A stretch of DNA of 64,000 nucleotides from CAZHVS01 sp964536015 (GTDB taxonomy: Bacteria > Bacteroidota > Ignavibacteria > Ignavibacteriales > Ignavibacteriaceae): positions 186,001 through 250,000 of the forward strand of contig CAZHVS010000003.1 of NCBI GenBank assembly GCA_964536015.1, read 5' to 3'. Both the position numbers and the translations under genes were made by a program. The first letter of the stretch is position 1, and each line of letters starts with the position of its first letter. The notes under the pieces were generated by a model. That model worked only from the letters and a program-made list of their open reading frames with translations. It had not been told where the DNA came from and did no database searches. Shown piece by piece: positions 35,038-43,402 of the stretch.

Positions 35038-35463
35038 TTATCCTTCAACAGTAATTCCCATACTGCGTGCTGTTCCTGCTATCATACTAGAAGCATGTTC
35101 AATATCATTTGCATTCAAGTCAGGCATCTTCATTTTTGCAATTTCTGCAACCTGAGCTTTAGATACCTTTCCAACTTTATTTCTGTTTGGTTCAGCCGAG
35201 CCTTTTTCAAGTTTTGCAGCTTTAACTAATAATACAGAAGCTGGAGGGGTTTTGGTAATAAATGTAAATGATTTATCTGAATAAACAGTAATAACAACGG
35301 GAATTATTAATCCATCTTTATCAGCAGTTCTTGCATTAAATTGCTTGCAGAACTCCATAATGTTAACACCTTTTTGACCAAGAGCAGGTCCAACAGGTGG
35401 TGACGGGTTAGCTTTTCCAGCAGGTATCTGTAATTTGATAAAGCCAGCTATTTTTTTTGCCAT
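35038..35463 (-). CDS. rplK: Large-subunit ribosomal protein L11 (uL11)
   Basis: Base of the GTPase-associated centre, needed for RelA activation. 141 residues. It has GFIKLQIPAGKANPSPPVGP, ALGQKGVNIMEFCKQFNART and KTPPASVLLVKAAKLEKGS, ending with GTARSMGITVEG. It lies 19 bases after nusG. Confidence 0.98.
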   Translation of the reverse strand: MAKKIAGFIKLQIPAGKANPSPPVGPALGQKGVNIMEFCKQFNARTADKDGLIIPVVITVYSDKSFTFITKTPPASVLLVKAAKLEKGSAEPNRNKVGKVSKAQVAEIAKMKMPDLNANDIEHASSMIAGTARSMGITVEG

Positions 35464-35482
35464 ATTAAATTTCCTTAAATTC

Positions 35483-36019
35483 TTACTTCTCTAATTCTGC
35501 CTGTACAAAATCTATCTCAACCGGTGTTTTTCTGCCAAAGATTGAGACAAGAACTTTTATCTTCATTTTATCTTCAATTACTTCTTCTATAGTACCAGAA
35601 AAATTATTAAAAGGACCATCAATAATTTTCACTATATCACCGGTGCGGAATATTGTCTCTATTCTTTCATCACCTTCAATAGTACTGATTCTTCCAACAA
35701 TACGTTTAACTTCTTCTGGTTGTAAAGGATTAGGATTATTCTTAGGACCTAAAAATCCCATTACTGCAGGTGTATTAAGAATAAATTCTCTTACCTGAGC
35801 ATCTAAATCTGCCTGAACCAGAATGTATCCCGGGAAAAAATTTTTTGTTTTACTTCTTTTCTTGCCATCACGAACTTCAAAAACTTTTTCAGTAGGAACT
35901 AAAATCTGGTTAATTTTAACTCTAAGTTTTTCGTTATCCTTTAACTCAGTTTCAATAAAAGTTTTAACTTTATTTTCGTGACCGGAAAAGGTTCTGACCA
36001 CATACCATCTGGGTTCCAT
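35483..36019 (-). CDS. nusG: Transcription termination/antitermination factor NusG
   Basis: Binds RNA polymerase and couples it to Rho or the ribosome. 178 residues. The NGN domain (about 1-110) has WYVVRTFSGHENKVKTFIE and FFPGYILVQADLD. The KOW domain (about 120-178) has GDIVKIIDGPFNNFSGTIEE. It lies five bases after secE, the usual secE-nusG pair. Confidence 0.97.
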   Translation of the reverse strand: MEPRWYVVRTFSGHENKVKTFIETELKDNEKLRVKINQILVPTEKVFEVRDGKKRSKTKNFFPGYILVQADLDAQVREFILNTPAVMGFLGPKNNPNPLQPEEVKRIVGRISTIEGDERIETIFRTGDIVKIIDGPFNNFSGTIEEVIEDKMKIKVLVSIFGRKTPVEIDFVQAELEK

Positions 36020-36024
36020 AAGTA

Positions 36025-36207
36025 TTAAAAGATTCCTTTAAAGACTAATTGAATTCCCATATCAATTGCATAGGTAATAACAGCCATAATAAGGCAAAGA
36101 ACTATGACAATAGTAGTAGACTCTTTTAATTCGTCTTTTGTTGGCCAGGTAACTTTTTTCATTTCCTTGACAACATCGTTAACAAAATTTATTATTTTTT
36201 CTTTCAT
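36025..36207 (-). CDS. secE: Protein translocase subunit SecE
   Basis: Small essential partner of SecY. 60 residues from ATG 36207. An amphipathic N-terminal helix with VVKEMKKVTWPTKDELKEST is followed by one membrane helix (about 31-52). A longer frame reaches 36252, but those codons lie in the tRNA-Trp gene and cannot be coding. The ATG is 18 bases after the tRNA 3' end. Confidence 0.95.
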   Translation of the reverse strand: MKEKIINFVNDVVKEMKKVTWPTKDELKESTTIVIVLCLIMAVITYAIDMGIQLVFKGIF

Positions 36208-36225
36208 ATGTTTCTTTTTTACTTG

Positions 36226-36299
36226 CACGTCAGGAGGGACTCGAACCCCCAACCTGCGGTTTTGGAGACCGCTGCTCTAGCCAATTGAGCTACTGACGT
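36226..36299 (-). tRNA. tRNA-Trp (anticodon CCA)
   Basis: 74-base cloverleaf on the minus strand. The acceptor stem is ACGTCAG / CTGACGT with discriminator G. The D arm has AGCTCAATTGGCTAGAGCA, the anticodon stem GCGGT / ACCGC has loop CTCCAAA, and the T arm contains GGTTCGAGTCC. CCA is not encoded. It is between rpmG and secE, as in many bacteria. Confidence 0.97.
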
Positions 36300-36307
36300 A
36301 TCAGTAT

Positions 36308-36457
36308 TTACTTGGTTTCTTTATGAATAGTGTGTTTTTTATCCCAACGACAATATTTCTTAAACTCAACCCTGTTAGGATGATTACGTTTATTCTTAGT
36401 CGTAGTGTAATTTCTTCTTTTACACTCTGTACATTCTAAAGTTATAATTTCTCTCAT
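36308..36457 (-). CDS. rpmG: Large-subunit ribosomal protein L33 (bL33), incomplete zinc site
   Basis: Small 50S protein. 49 residues from ATG 36457, starting MREIITLECTECKRRNYTTT and ending HTIHKETK. The first zinc pair CxxC (C9, C12) is kept, but the second pair is reduced to one Cys: KKYCRWDKKHT, where zinc-binding members have C-x-x-C. Zinc binding is therefore uncertain. A longer frame to 36523 runs into the tRNA-Thr gene and was rejected. It sits between tRNA-Thr (24 bases upstream) and tRNA-Trp (8 bases downstream). Confidence 0.95.
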   Translation of the reverse strand: MREIITLECTECKRRNYTTTKNKRNHPNRVEFKKYCRWDKKHTIHKETK

Positions 36458-36481
36458 CTTATATATAATCCTTTTATTTTG

Positions 36482-36554
36482 AGCTGACGACCGGGATTGA
36501 ACCGGTGACCTCATCCTTACCAAGGATGTGCTCTACCAACTGAGCTACGTCAGC
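36482..36554 (-). tRNA. tRNA-Thr (anticodon GGT)
   Basis: 73-base cloverleaf on the minus strand. The acceptor stem is GCTGACG / CGTCAGC with discriminator T. The D arm has AGCTCAGTTGGTAGAGC, the anticodon stem CATCC / GGATG has loop TTGGTAA, and the T arm has GGTTCAATCCC. CCA is not encoded. Third of three tandem tRNA genes. Confidence 0.97.
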
Positions 36555-36568
36555 GATAAAATTAACTG

Positions 36569-36641
36569 AGCGGGAGACGGGACTCGAACCCGCGACCAAC
36601 AGCTTGGAAGGCTGTGACTCTACCAACTGAGTTACTCCCGC
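36569..36641 (-). tRNA. tRNA-Gly (anticodon TCC)
   Basis: 73-base cloverleaf on the minus strand. The acceptor stem is GCGGGAG / CTCCCGC with discriminator T. The anticodon stem ACAGC / GCTGT closes the loop CTTCCAA, and the T arm has GGTTCGAGTCC. CCA is not encoded. Middle gene of the Tyr-Gly-Thr cluster, 14 bases from tRNA-Thr. Confidence 0.97.
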
Positions 36642-36658
36642 TTAATAAAAAACGTAAG

Positions 36659-36742
36659 TGGGCGGCGAGGGATTCGAACCCCCAAAGGCGCTTGCCAACG
36701 GATTTACAGTCCGCCCCGGCTCTCCAACTCCGGCGTCCGCCC
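36659..36742 (-). tRNA. tRNA-Tyr (anticodon GTA)
   Basis: 84-base class II tRNA on the minus strand with a long variable arm (TTGGCAAGCGCC region). The acceptor stem begins GGGCGG, paired with CCGCCC, and has discriminator A. The anticodon stem CGGA / TCCG closes loop CTGTAAA, and the T arm is GGGTTCGAATCCC. It is the first gene of the large minus-strand block, about 20 bases from a promoter-like element. Confidence 0.95.
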
Positions 36743-36762
36743 CAATTTTAAGAAAGAGAATG

Positions 36763-36794
36763 CAAAAATATTTGGTTTTTTTTAGAAATGCAAA
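36763..36794 (-). promoter_or_regulatory. Promoter of the tRNA-rpmG-secE-nusG transcription block
   Basis: On the minus strand TTTG (36794-36791), 20 bases and TATTTTTG (36770-36763) match the Bacteroidetes consensus TTTG-N19-21-TAnnTTTG. A sigma-70 reading (TTTGCA-N18-TATTTT) is also possible. The -7 box lies 20 bases before the tRNA-Tyr 5' end. The rest of the 275-base gap to the next gene holds AT-rich sequence and the terminator at 36961. Confidence 0.65.
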
Positions 36795-36960
36795 TTTTTA
36801 TTTAAAAATATTTTAATTTTTTCAACTTTACGGCAAAAAAGTAATGATTTCTGCATATTATAGTTCTAAATCAACAAACAATTATTTGCATATATGGTAT
36901 AAAATAATCTGCCGGTTTTGATTCTTTAATCTTTTTTTGAGTTTTATTTTTTTAATCATA

Positions 36961-36991
36961 AAAAATCCAGCGATAGTTGAGGCTGGATTTT
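36961..36991 (-). terminator. Terminator after the 282-residue surface protein gene
   Basis: The minus strand forms a 10-bp stem AAAATCCAGC / GCTGGATTTT with a ten-base loop and a T-run of six. It lies 27 bases after the stop of the surface protein at 37018. The same stem sequence recurs at the terminator near 46433. Confidence 0.8.
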
Positions 36992-37017
36992 AATAAGTTA
37001 ATAAATACTAATTAAAT

Positions 37018-37866
37018 TTATTTTATGAGTATCATTTTTTTTACTTCTCTGAATTCACCTGCAATTAACTCATAATAATATAAACCAGAAGTACATTTAC
37101 TTCCATCCCAATTAATAAAATAATTTCCTGCCTGCTGCTCTGATTGAACTAATGTTTCAATCAATCTTCCTATTGCGTCAAATACTTTAATTGAAACATA
37201 AGTCATCTTTGGCAATTGATAATTAATTGTTGTTGTTGGATTGAATGGATTGGGATAATTTTGTTCAAGAGAATAATGTTCAAATTTATATTCTTTATCC
37301 CTTAAATCAGTCGCAGAAGATGAGATATAAATATCATCAAGATAAAGATAAGACCAGATTGAATTTGCAGATTCAGCTCTTATGGTAATATTAATCGTCA
37401 TACCCGAGACTGCTGATAAATCATAATAAACATGCACCCAGTTATTTGTCTGATTAGCATAGCACAAATAAGTATCTGTTAATGTTTGACCAGCGATAAT
37501 TACTTTAATCCTTGCCCCAACCCATAATCCCGAACATTCTGATGTTGATGCGTTTCTATCTTGATAATATAAATGCAAATATACATTTGGCGTTGAAGGA
37601 AGAGTTATATCCTGTGATAATGAATTTACTGCATAACTAAATCCTCCTAATCTTGCCATATACTGTCCAGAATGGGGATAAACTGGAGGATCAATAGAAG
37701 TTGAGTAAAAAAAGGCGGCTGTACCTATTATCGCTGCTCCATTAGATGAATAAACAGTCCAGCCTGATCCTGCTCCACTTTCAAAGCCACCATTGAGTAT
37801 GCTCTGAGGTTTTCCAATTAAAGAGAATAACAGAAATATCAAAGATATAGAACAACATTTTATCAT
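37018..37866 (-). CDS. Secreted surface protein with type IX sorting domain (small)
   Basis: 282 residues. A signal peptide (about 1-20) is followed by a beta-rich domain (about 22-195) that opens with ILNGGFESGAGSGWTVYSS, the pattern of galactose-binding-like jelly-roll domains that often bind carbohydrate. The C-terminal 80 residues are a Por/type IX sorting domain: SLEQNYPNPFNPTTTINYQL, then GRLIETLV and GLYYYELIAGEF. The protein is probably exported by the type IX system and attached to the cell surface. It follows the 1469-residue protein by 20 bases in the same operon. Ligand unknown. Confidence 0.82.
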   Translation of the reverse strand: MIKCCSISLIFLLFSLIGKPQSILNGGFESGAGSGWTVYSSNGAAIIGTAAFFYSTSIDPPVYPHSGQYMARLGGFSYAVNSLSQDITLPSTPNVYLHLYYQDRNASTSECSGLWVGARIKVIIAGQTLTDTYLCYANQTNNWVHVYYDLSAVSGMTINITIRAESANSIWSYLYLDDIYISSSATDLRDKEYKFEHYSLEQNYPNPFNPTTTINYQLPKMTYVSIKVFDAIGRLIETLVQSEQQAGNYFINWDGSKCTSGLYYYELIAGEFREVKKMILIK

Positions 37867-37886
37867 AACAACTCCAATAGAATTTA

Positions 37887-40800
37887 TTACTTAAGAAGTA
37901 CCATTTTCTTTAAAAGGGTAATTTGTTTACCATCAGAGTCGACTGAAATTAACTTGTAGAAATAAATTCCACTAACCAGATTACTTCCATCAAATTTTAT
38001 TTCATAATTACCTGCTGTCTGCTCTTCATTGACTATTGTTTCAACAACTCTGCCTATTACGTCATAAATTTTGACTGAAATAAAACTTTTCTTCGGTAAT
38101 TGATAATTAATTGTTGTTATCGGATTAAACGGATTTGGATAATTCTGAAATAGCACAAATTTATCAGGAAGCTTAATATCTATTGCAACTTCATTTGAAT
38201 AAGAAAAATTTCCATCTTGATTAATCTGCTTTAATCTATATTTAACCATTCCATATTTTATATTTTTATCAATAAAAGAATAATCTTTAGGAGAATTACT
38301 ATTCCCGAATCCTTTAACAAATCCAATTTTTTCATAAACATTCAAATTTAGATTTTGCAAAGACGAAGCACGTTCAATTTCAAAGCCATAGTTATCTACT
38401 TCAGTCGCAGTCTTCCAATCCAGGTTGACTTTTCCATTATGATAATTAGCTTGAAAGGTTATTATTTCTACTGGAAGAGGATTTCCGCTTGCGCCTCCTA
38501 CTCCAAATTCCGAGAAGGAATTTAAGTCAGTTCTATGTAAAACCGGACAAGAATTTGAACCTGTACAAACAGAATGATTTCCCTGAAATGTCCAATTTCC
38601 GCCAGTATCTCTCTTCAGCATTCTTAGTCCCGTATAATCTTCAACTCCACCAAATCCCTCTGCTGTTAAATCAATATTATATACTCCTCCATTTAAGCCA
38701 TCTCCGGTTGTTATTTTCCAATATCCATCCTGACCTATATTTGAAATTATTGTTCCACTTTCATTTAAAGGCAACCCATTAGTGCCTGGATTAGATGAAA
38801 CGAATTCTACTAATAAAGTACCTCCGGAAGTTGGTGCGGTTGTAAACGATATATTCGTTGGCCTGTAGTGACTGTTATTTCCGACTGGAAATATAATGTC
38901 ATTTGCAGTTACATTATTTATCCATCTTCTAAGTTTACCAATAATATGTCCTGATGTTCTAGTGATTGTTCCCAAATTACTTGTTGATGAACCAATAGTT
39001 AAAATATTTTCACCAGAATTCATGAACCCGTTTGTCAATGTCAAATTAACTGCTGAAGTATTATTTGAAAGCAAAACGCCCGCATTATTATTAATTGTTA
39101 AATTACTAAATGCACCCGAAATAGATTGTTGAGTGGTACCCTGACAAGTCATAGAAATCGGATTTGATAAATTGCTGCAACCACCATTAACATATACTTT
39201 GTATGAATCATTACAATCTTCACAACTAATTTCTTCTCCACAAAATGATCCAGTTATTGTAATGAAACTATTAAAAGTTGCGCTCCCCCAATTTAAAGCC
39301 GCAGCTATCATTTTAAATGTCCCTGCAATAATTGATGGTCCATTCGTCGTAAAGTGTTTATCGCCAATCCCAACAGCACACCCTGCTGGAACTTCAAATG
39401 TTACACTGGATGAAGCTAAATTTGGTGCATCAAGATTTGTAACATCACACATATTTGACATTTCCTGACCAATCTGAATTTTACCAGTCCCATTTACTGG
39501 GTTACCCAACATATTTACTGTCCCTAAGCATAAATATAGAACACCATTAACTGTAATTTGTCCATAATCTTTGAATGTTCCACATCTTTGATTTGGAATA
39601 GATGAACAACCAGTAAGACCATAAATAGTAAAATTATTATTAACCGTTAATGTTCCGCCAATTTTATTTTCAAAAACGCTTGATGTTGCTAACGTAAGCG
39701 TTTCATTAGTGTTAATAGTTAAGTTCGCCCCGTTGTAAATTGAAAATTCTGAAATTGTTGATGCAAAATTGCTGAAACCCGAAACGATTTGTACACCATT
39801 ACGAGTAAATCTCATTACACCTATACTCACAGTTCCTGAATTAGTAAAATTTTCACCTTTGAAGTCAAAACCACAACCAACATGTCCATTTATTGTTCCT
39901 TCATTAATTATGTCATTCTCACATTGCTTTAGATGGTTAGCCGAAAGCGTTAACGTTGCTCCAGAAAATACCTTAAGCTGTCCGCCTATTTTTGCTGCAC
40001 CATTTAAGCTGGTTGTTCCACTAATAATATCAAAGTTTGTTGATGATGAAGTAAGATACTGGTCATCCTGAACAGAGATTCTGCAATCACTGCTATTCGC
40101 TTTAAGTGTACCTGAACCGGTGATTGGACTTGTATAAATATAAAGCCAGCCGGATGTGTTCAAATATAAATTTCGGTTTTTAGGTATATTAATTGTTCCA
40201 TAAGCATAGATAGGCACATTTATGCTTATATCGCCATCAATTACTAAAGTACCACCATTTAGAATTGTTAGTTTTTCATTTTCCGAAGGATTAATTAGAT
40301 TTTGTGTGTCAGAAAAAGTTGTTGTTGAACTGCTTCCAATTTTAATTTCATAGAAGTAAGATATATTGTCCAATGAAGAAATTGTTTGAGGTCCTGTTCC
40401 ATAAAAATATAAATTAGCCACACTATTATTAGTTGAATTTGCATTAAATGTTGAACCGCAAAATTGCAATACACTGCCCTGATTATTCCCTTCTAAGTAA
40501 CCATCATTAGTTATATTGCCATTTACTATAAAAACTTGATCTGACCAAATCAACAATTTACTGTTTGCTGCAATATAGAGATCGCCATTTAAAGTTTTTG
40601 AATTCACAACAACTTGTCTATTGCCATAACAATAAATGCCTACATCCGCATTAGTATTATCGGGCCATTCATCGCCAGCTTCTACATTACCAATAGAGTT
40701 TTCATAACGTAAAATTGCATTATCACCAAGTGAAAATATATTTCCGTTTTTATTAAAAACACCACTTTTATAATAGAAATAATTATTTACTGTAAGATTG

Positions 40801-42296
40801 TTTGTTAAATAAAAAGTATAAGCAGAATGGTTTTCAATATAAAAGTTATTAACAGATGAAGGAAGACCATTACCAGAATAGCTATTTGTACTTCCATTGT
40901 AATTGTAGTAATAATTAGCAGAAGAAGAATAATTACGAATTCCAGTAACTTGAATTGTGCCTGAAGCACCCGAAGAAGTTATACCATCGACTGAACCAAT
41001 CTTTAAAGTCCCACCAGCATTTAGATTAAAATTACCTGTTCCACTTATTATATATGAAGTGCCTGAATTTACACAGTATAAACTTCCATTTACATTTATA
41101 GTACCATTACAAGTTTTATTTTCAGTAAGAGTAACTACAACATTTGTATCAATCAATATATTATTATCGGAAGCTGTAAGCCATTCACCAGTTGTTGTTA
41201 GATTAACCCCCGTATAAACTAGATTAGCTCCGGCACCATAGGTTAAACTATAAGAATTCAAATTAAGAGGACCTATATAACGTGTTAATGTGCCATTAAC
41301 AGTAATGTTACCTAAAAGTTTTTTAGTGCTGGTATTTAATATCTTCAGATTATGATATGTTGCGGGAATAATATCTTGAGTGGGTGTTGATGCATTATAA
41401 GAATAAATAACAGTCGAACCTGAGTTAGCCGTTAAAGTATTATTAGTTGAATTATATGCAGTAGTATTATATATTTCAAAGGTTCCTCCATCATTAACAA
41501 TTATGGAAGAACCTGCAGAGCCACTTGCTGTTTGCCAGTTTAAAGAAGAAAGCTTAAAAACTCCACCTGAATTAACTATTACGCTGACTCCATTTGCAGT
41601 ATTATCAGTATAATGAATTAAAGTTCCATAAATATCAAGAGTTCCATTCACAATGATGGAACCACCAGAATTAGAGCCCCAATCTAATCTAACTCTTGCA
41701 GTGTTAGATGGAGGTTGTGATACATTAACTGTTTTACCGGCATTAATTGTAATATTAAAATTTGAGTTTGCAGCATAATTAGAAAAAAAGTACGGATTAC
41801 CAGAATAAACTTTTAAATAAAGATCTCTATTAATTATCAAATTGGTTGTAGCGTTTGTATTAAATTGCTTATATATTTCTTTAATATCTATATTTCCATA
41901 TCCGGAAATAGTGCAGTTCGGTCCCTCAATACTTAGATATATCCCTTGTTCATCTGATGTCCTTATTAAATCTCCATCACAAGTTATATTTCCATATACA
42001 TAAAGTTCTGCCCCGGTGGAAACAGAGGTTTGTAGTTCTCCACTTGAATTAATTGTTAAATTTTTACAAGATTTACCGGTTGCTTCTATAGTAACAGTAT
42101 GTTCAGACATAATGGTTACATTAGTGCTGGAGGAAGGTTGAACCACAGCCGTTACCCAACTAGAACCGGTATATCTTTGCCAGGTAGAAGCAACACCCCA
42201 ATTACCTGTTGCCTGCGATCTGTAATCTCCAACAGTTTGCGCAATTAAAATTGAGGTCAAAAAAACAAATACAGAGAAAAAGTAAATTTTTTTCAT
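37887..42296 (-). CDS. Large secreted beta-repeat surface protein with type IX sorting domain
   Basis: 1469 residues. A signal peptide (about 1-19) is followed by GNWGVASTWQRYTGSSWVTA and a very long Ser/Thr/Asn/Gly-rich stretch (about 60-1140) of short beta-strand repeats of the type LTINSSGELQ, NGTLDIYG and NGGTLVIDGDISI, expected to fold as a beta-helix. Six or more Cys cluster at about 920-1080. A fibronectin-like region (about 1290-1385) precedes the type IX sorting domain (about 1390-1469, FQNYPNPFNPITTINYQL). Likely an adhesin or matrix protein. It starts 11 bases after the lone receiver-domain gene. No enzyme motif was recognised. Confidence 0.8.
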   Translation of the reverse strand: MKKIYFFSVFVFLTSILIAQTVGDYRSQATGNWGVASTWQRYTGSSWVTAVVQPSSSTNVTIMSEHTVTIEATGKSCKNLTINSSGELQTSVSTGAELYVYGNITCDGDLIRTSDEQGIYLSIEGPNCTISGYGNIDIKEIYKQFNTNATTNLIINRDLYLKVYSGNPYFFSNYAANSNFNITINAGKTVNVSQPPSNTARVRLDWGSNSGGSIIVNGTLDIYGTLIHYTDNTANGVSVIVNSGGVFKLSSLNWQTASGSAGSSIIVNDGGTFEIYNTTAYNSTNNTLTANSGSTVIYSYNASTPTQDIIPATYHNLKILNTSTKKLLGNITVNGTLTRYIGPLNLNSYSLTYGAGANLVYTGVNLTTTGEWLTASDNNILIDTNVVVTLTENKTCNGTINVNGSLYCVNSGTSYIISGTGNFNLNAGGTLKIGSVDGITSSGASGTIQVTGIRNYSSSANYYYNYNGSTNSYSGNGLPSSVNNFYIENHSAYTFYLTNNLTVNNYFYYKSGVFNKNGNIFSLGDNAILRYENSIGNVEAGDEWPDNTNADVGIYCYGNRQVVVNSKTLNGDLYIAANSKLLIWSDQVFIVNGNITNDGYLEGNNQGSVLQFCGSTFNANSTNNSVANLYFYGTGPQTISSLDNISYFYEIKIGSSSTTTFSDTQNLINPSENEKLTILNGGTLVIDGDISINVPIYAYGTINIPKNRNLYLNTSGWLYIYTSPITGSGTLKANSSDCRISVQDDQYLTSSSTNFDIISGTTSLNGAAKIGGQLKVFSGATLTLSANHLKQCENDIINEGTINGHVGCGFDFKGENFTNSGTVSIGVMRFTRNGVQIVSGFSNFASTISEFSIYNGANLTINTNETLTLATSSVFENKIGGTLTVNNNFTIYGLTGCSSIPNQRCGTFKDYGQITVNGVLYLCLGTVNMLGNPVNGTGKIQIGQEMSNMCDVTNLDAPNLASSSVTFEVPAGCAVGIGDKHFTTNGPSIIAGTFKMIAAALNWGSATFNSFITITGSFCGEEISCEDCNDSYKVYVNGGCSNLSNPISMTCQGTTQQSISGAFSNLTINNNAGVLLSNNTSAVNLTLTNGFMNSGENILTIGSSTSNLGTITRTSGHIIGKLRRWINNVTANDIIFPVGNNSHYRPTNISFTTAPTSGGTLLVEFVSSNPGTNGLPLNESGTIISNIGQDGYWKITTGDGLNGGVYNIDLTAEGFGGVEDYTGLRMLKRDTGGNWTFQGNHSVCTGSNSCPVLHRTDLNSFSEFGVGGASGNPLPVEIITFQANYHNGKVNLDWKTATEVDNYGFEIERASSLQNLNLNVYEKIGFVKGFGNSNSPKDYSFIDKNIKYGMVKYRLKQINQDGNFSYSNEVAIDIKLPDKFVLFQNYPNPFNPITTINYQLPKKSFISVKIYDVIGRVVETIVNEEQTAGNYEIKFDGSNLVSGIYFYKLISVDSDGKQITLLKKMVLLK

Positions 42297-42307
42297 TTTA
42301 TTTTCCT

Positions 42308-42652
42308 TTATTTTTTTATTAGAATTTTTTCCAATTCAGTTAAATTTTCTTTTAATATAAAGCTATATGCACCAGCTTTCATTGCTTCATTTTCCAGTTC
42401 TTTATCTTTGTATTGGGTTATCATTATTATCTTTGCTTCGGGATGTTGATATTTGATTTTTTTCAATGCATCTATTCCATTCATTAATGGCATTTTAATA
42501 TCCATCAATACAAAGTCAGGAGAAGAAATGTCATACTTATTCACTGCCTCTAAACCATTTGAACATTCATCAACATTCTCAAAAAATTCAGAGCACATTT
42601 CCCTTACCATTTTTCGTATAGAAGCATTATCATCAACAATCATTAAAGTCAT
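42308..42652 (-). CDS. Single-domain response regulator (receiver only)
   Basis: 114 residues, a CheY-like receiver without output domain. The acidic pair D7-D8, phospho-acceptor D51 in VLMDIKMP, T79 and K101 are all present, so phosphorylation is expected. It lies upstream of, and 11 bases from, the 1469-residue surface protein and downstream of a NarL-type regulator. It could act as a phosphate sink, a phosphorelay intermediate or a protein-interaction switch. Its partner kinase is not shown by the sequence, although the kinase at 43395 is the nearest candidate. Confidence 0.87.
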   Translation of the reverse strand: MTLMIVDDNASIRKMVREMCSEFFENVDECSNGLEAVNKYDISSPDFVLMDIKMPLMNGIDALKKIKYQHPEAKIIMITQYKDKELENEAMKAGAYSFILKENLTELEKILIKK

Positions 42653-42715
42653 TAAAGGTATCTTTTTTTGATGATAAATTTGAAGATTGAAGTGATGAAG
42701 ATAAATAGAGAGTTC

Positions 42716-42752
42716 TACTCATTTTGCATAAGTAGAGTTACTTATTTTTGCA
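42716..42752 (-). promoter_or_regulatory. Repeat cluster ahead of the receiver/surface-protein operon, possible operator
   Basis: The 105-base gap between the two regulator genes holds two near-direct repeats on the minus strand: TGCAAAAATAAGTA (42752-42739) and TGCAAAATGAGTA (42728-42716). An inverted repeat TAAGTA-ACTC-TACTTA (42744-42729) lies between and partly over them. The spacing of repeat starts is 24 bases, about two helical turns. Binding by the neighbouring NarL-type regulator is a guess from position. Confidence 0.35.
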
Positions 42753-42757
42753 AGTTC

Positions 42758-43402
42758 TTAGAAGAGGTGTTTATTTTCTATTGCAAATTTTAGCAGAGAG
42801 TTAATTCCGTGAAGTCCAAGCTTGTGACAAATATTTGTACGATGATTTTCAACTGTTCTTATGCTAATGTATAATTGTTCTGAGATTTCGCGACTTGTTT
42901 TTTCATCTGCAATTAATGATAAAATTTTCTTTTCTGTTTTAGTAAGTTTATCAATATTATGTATAAAATGAGAGTTAAGCCTGTTATTTTTTATTAGAAT
43001 ATCAGAAATTGCAGGACTGATATAGGTTTTATTTTCTTTAACAAAATTTATACATTCAATAATATCATCTACCGCACATTCTTTTAAAATATATCCTGCA
43101 CATTCATAGTCAAGAGCTTTATTTAAAATCTCTTCTTCTTTGTGCATTGTAAGAAAGATAATTTTAGTATTTAGCTTATGTTTGTAAACTACTTTCGCAA
43201 CATCAAAACCTGTTAGCTCAGGCATATTAATATCAAGAATAGCAATTTCAGGTTTCTTTTCTAAAATAAAATTTAAAGCTGATTTACCATCAGATGATTC
43301 TGCAATAACTTCAAGGTCTGCTTCATCTTTTATAATATCAATTAGTCCTTTCCTGAAAACCGGATGATCATCTGCAATTAGTATTGTTGTCTTTTTATTC
43401 AC
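42758..43402 (-). CDS. NarL/FixJ-type response regulator
   Basis: DNA-binding regulator, 214 residues from GTG 43402, which has GGAGG six bases upstream. The frame stays open to 43462, but that part lies inside the kinase gene and adds no domain. Receiver domain (about 4-120): D11-D12 pair, acceptor D57 in AILDINMPE, Lys in GYILKECA. LuxR-type HTH (about 150-210): LTKTEKKILSLIADEKTSRE, ISIRTVENHRTNICHKLGL. It overlaps the end of the kinase gene by eight bases, so the two form a coupled two-component pair. Confidence 0.92.
   Translation of the reverse strand: MNKKTTILIADDHPVFRKGLIDIIKDEADLEVIAESSDGKSALNFILEKKPEIAILDINMPELTGFDVAKVVYKHKLNTKIIFLTMHKEEEILNKALDYECAGYILKECAVDDIIECINFVKENKTYISPAISDILIKNNRLNSHFIHNIDKLTKTEKKILSLIADEKTSREISEQLYISIRTVENHRTNICHKLGLHGINSLLKFAIENKHLF

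Noticed and set aside
36208..36252. Longer secE start.
   Set aside because: The added codons lie in the tRNA-Trp 3' half; the ATG at 36207 gives the normal 60-residue protein.
36458..36523. Longer rpmG start.
   Set aside because: It would read through the 3' half of tRNA-Thr; family start is MREIITLECTECK.
36300..36660. A second tuf gene (tufB), expected after the Tyr-Gly-Thr tRNA genes.
   Set aside because: Only rpmG and tRNA-Trp follow; the single tuf is at 20828.
38489..41217. Plus-strand open frames of up to about 100 codons opposite the 1469-residue surface protein.
   Set aside because: They mirror the repeat codons of the real gene, have no ribosome-binding sites and encode low-complexity Leu/Pro/Ser strings.
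42739..42752. Plus-strand TATTTTTG as a promoter within the gap between the two regulator genes.
   Set aside because: It would transcribe antisense into the NarL-type gene, has no -33 box, and is better explained as part of the repeat cluster.
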